A stretch of 7,566 nt of DNA from Methanoregula sp. (GTDB lineage Archaea > Halobacteriota > Methanomicrobia > Methanomicrobiales > Methanospirillaceae): assembly GCA_023228295.1 (NCBI GenBank), contig JALOBP010000117.1, positions 1 through 7,566 of the forward strand, written 5' to 3'. The translations under genes and the position numbers were made by a program. Below are positions 6,535-7,566 of this stretch, piece by piece; position 1 is the first letter of the stretch, and every line of letters starts with the position of its first letter. A model generated the notes under the pieces. That model did no database searches. It was not told the origin of the DNA and worked only from the letters and a program-made list of their open reading frames with translations.

Positions 6535-7203
6535 TTACATTGCTCCTAGGTTATAGATCATGAAAATGACATAGGCCACAACCGGCAGTCCCACACAGAT
6601 GGCGGCATCGCGGGGCGAGAGACCACGTGCATGTTTCATCCCGAATATCCAGATATTGGCACTCCACAGCATGAAGACAATTGCGACCAGTGTTGTGATC
6701 TGTGTAAGTTCCAGCATAGCCGGGTCATGCATGAAGGCGCTCATTGCCTGTTCCATCACAGCCGGGTTATCAAGTGCCGCCTTTGTCAGTACCGGGACCG
6801 TAATCTTCGGGAGGTATTCGAATGCGGCAACCAGGGTGATGAGCGATCCCAGGATCTGGGGGAGATACCCATAACCGGTAAATTCCATCACCCGCGTAAA
6901 GGATCCCTGCCCTTTGAAAAAATACGAGAAGAGGAAGAACACTCCACCTGCGATAAGCCAGAAGATGAATGCACCAACCAGTGCGCCGATCATGGCAGAC
7001 AGGTAAATCACGGTATCCATGCCGGGCAGGACTCCCGCCATCATCCTGGCACTCAGGCCACCCATGAGATAGCCGTATATCGCAGCAACGATGCCACCGG
7101 CAAGGACGATGAGAATGGGGGCATTCAGGTTCTCTTTTTCAGTAACTGCATTACTAAAAAATGCATCCGGCCGGATTAAAATATCAATAATGGATTTGCT
7201 CAT
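6535..7203 (-). CDS. Yip1-family multi-pass membrane protein
   Basis: The 222-residue protein has a short cytoplasmic N-terminus (IIDILIRPDAFFSNAVTEKE) typical of prokaryotic Yip1-domain proteins. About five hydrophobic segments follow: 28-50, 63-96 (long, perhaps more than one helix), 113-131, 167-189 and 200-220. The conserved-looking loop FFKGQGSFTRVMEFTGYGYLP (95-115) matches the family's pattern of a glycine- and aromatic-rich stretch between helices. No catalytic motif is seen. The family's function in archaea is not established; eukaryotic members act in membrane trafficking, which does not transfer directly. It is the first gene of the four-gene operon, suggesting a role in assembling or regulating the ABC/COG1361 complex. 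The start is supported by GGTGA at 7214-7210, six nt before the ATG. Its TAA stop directly abuts the next ATG. Confidence 0.85.
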   Translation of the reverse strand: MSKSIIDILIRPDAFFSNAVTEKENLNAPILIVLAGGIVAAIYGYLMGGLSARMMAGVLPGMDTVIYLSAMIGALVGAFIFWLIAGGVFFLFSYFFKGQGSFTRVMEFTGYGYLPQILGSLITLVAAFEYLPKITVPVLTKAALDNPAVMEQAMSAFMHDPAMLELTQITTLVAIVFMLWSANIWIFGMKHARGLSPRDAAICVGLPVVAYVIFMIYNLGAM

Positions 7204-7253
7204 TGTTATTCACCGAATTGTTGATGTACCGGTAGCATGGCTTGCCGGACGTT

Positions 7254-7277
7254 CTGTCAACATGTATGTGTTGACAG
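7254..7277 (-). promoter_or_regulatory. Putative operator: perfect 9-6-9 inverted repeat
   Basis: CTGTCAACA and TGTTGACAG are perfect reverse complements separated by six bases. The repeat begins directly next to the TATA box and covers the expected transcription start (about 25 nt downstream of the TATA box, near 7255). A dimeric regulator bound here would block polymerase, the usual archaeal repression geometry. A further TTGACAG half-site lies at 7519-7525. Confidence 0.65.
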
Positions 7278-7291
7278 TATAAATGGTTTCC
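7278..7291 (-). promoter_or_regulatory. TATA box with BRE-like element for the Yip1-COG1361-ABC operon
   Basis: The minus strand reads GGAAACCATTTATA. ATTTATA (7284-7278) is a good archaeal TATA box and the purine-rich GGAAA just upstream resembles a BRE. The predicted start near 7255 leaves a leader of about 50 nt to the ATG at 7203. Confidence 0.6.
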
Positions 7292-7566
7292 AATGGTTCA
7301 GACATCATCAGTCAGACCGGAACAACTCAATCCATGCGGTCTGTTAATGGGATAACACATAGTGCTGATTTCGATCTGGCCATTATCATTGTACAAGTTC
7401 AACAGAGGGATGATAAATGTATCCAGTTTTGAAAATAAGAACCCAAGTTTGCCAGTCTGATCCATAACGGCAGAAGATGTAAACTATCGCTATCAAATTT
7501 TTTGTCAGGAAAACTAATTTGACAGTTCAGTGTTTTATCGCATCTCACCTCTTGAAAAACCCAAGT
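7292..7566. other. AT-rich upstream region without a recognisable gene
   Basis: No supported gene or RNA is visible. On the minus strand a frame is open from the right edge to a TGA at 7401-7399 (56 codons), but its composition is unlike neighbouring proteins and it matches no family I recognise. AGAGGTGAG on the minus strand (7552-7544) looks like a ribosome binding site, yet the adjoining ATG is followed after one codon by TAA. TGTCA/TGACA words at 7503-7507 and 7520-7524 resemble half-sites of the operator at 7254-7277. Confidence 0.4.

Noticed and set aside
7541..7552. Strong-looking ribosome binding site AGAGGTGAG next to an ATG on the minus strand
   Set aside because: The ATG is followed by one codon and then a stop, and spacing to the ATG is too short. 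No gene follows.
7399..7566. Minus-strand open frame entering from the right edge (56 codons)
   Set aside because: Short, AT-rich, with no recognisable family. A frame of this length is easily open by chance, although the tail of a real gene cannot be fully excluded without more sequence.

Overview
The window reads as archaeal chromosome, most likely from a methanogen of the Methanomicrobiales type (Methanoregula or Methanosphaerula relatives). This is an inference from gene content: a secreted FG-GAP repeat protein, a COG1361-type surface protein, a Yip1-family membrane protein and a MacB-like ABC pair. It is supported by archaeal signals: a TATA box with a purine-rich BRE-like stretch, GGAGG/GGTGA ribosome binding sites and T-rich terminators. 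Coding DNA is GC-rich and the gaps are visibly AT-rich.

Layout. (1) Positions 1-1297, minus strand: the 5' part of a large secreted protein that runs off the left edge with no stop in the window. After an N-terminal beta-rich region it enters 62-residue FG-GAP-like repeats encoded by exact 186-bp tandem DNA units. (2) 1298-1852: AT-rich DNA with no convincing gene, holding the leader of gene 1. (3) 1853-2218, plus strand: the C-terminal third of a class I PLP aminotransferase, a 5'-truncated remnant. (4) 2219-2603: a convergent gap with a 24-bp palindrome, four copies of a TTTTTCAATCGCGAT-like motif and a terminator-like hairpin. (5) 2604-3455, minus: a class I SAM methyltransferase. (6) 3507-7203, minus: a tight four-gene operon transcribed right to left, Yip1 protein, COG1361 protein, ABC ATPase, MacB/FtsX permease. 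(7) 7204-7566: the operon's promoter region, with a TATA box and a perfect 9-6-9 inverted repeat that looks like an operator.

How it fits together. The four-gene operon is translationally linked: the first two genes abut, the next gap is 8 nt, and the last pair overlaps by ATGA. It probably encodes one envelope complex: a MacB-type mechanotransmission ABC transporter, a membrane-anchored extracellular beta-sandwich protein in the place MacA would occupy in bacteria, and a polytopic Yip1 protein. The inverted repeat beside the TATA box suggests control by a dedicated repressor. The methyltransferase probably has its own promoter in the 51-bp gap downstream of the permease. No plasmid, phage, CRISPR or RNA-gene signature was found.
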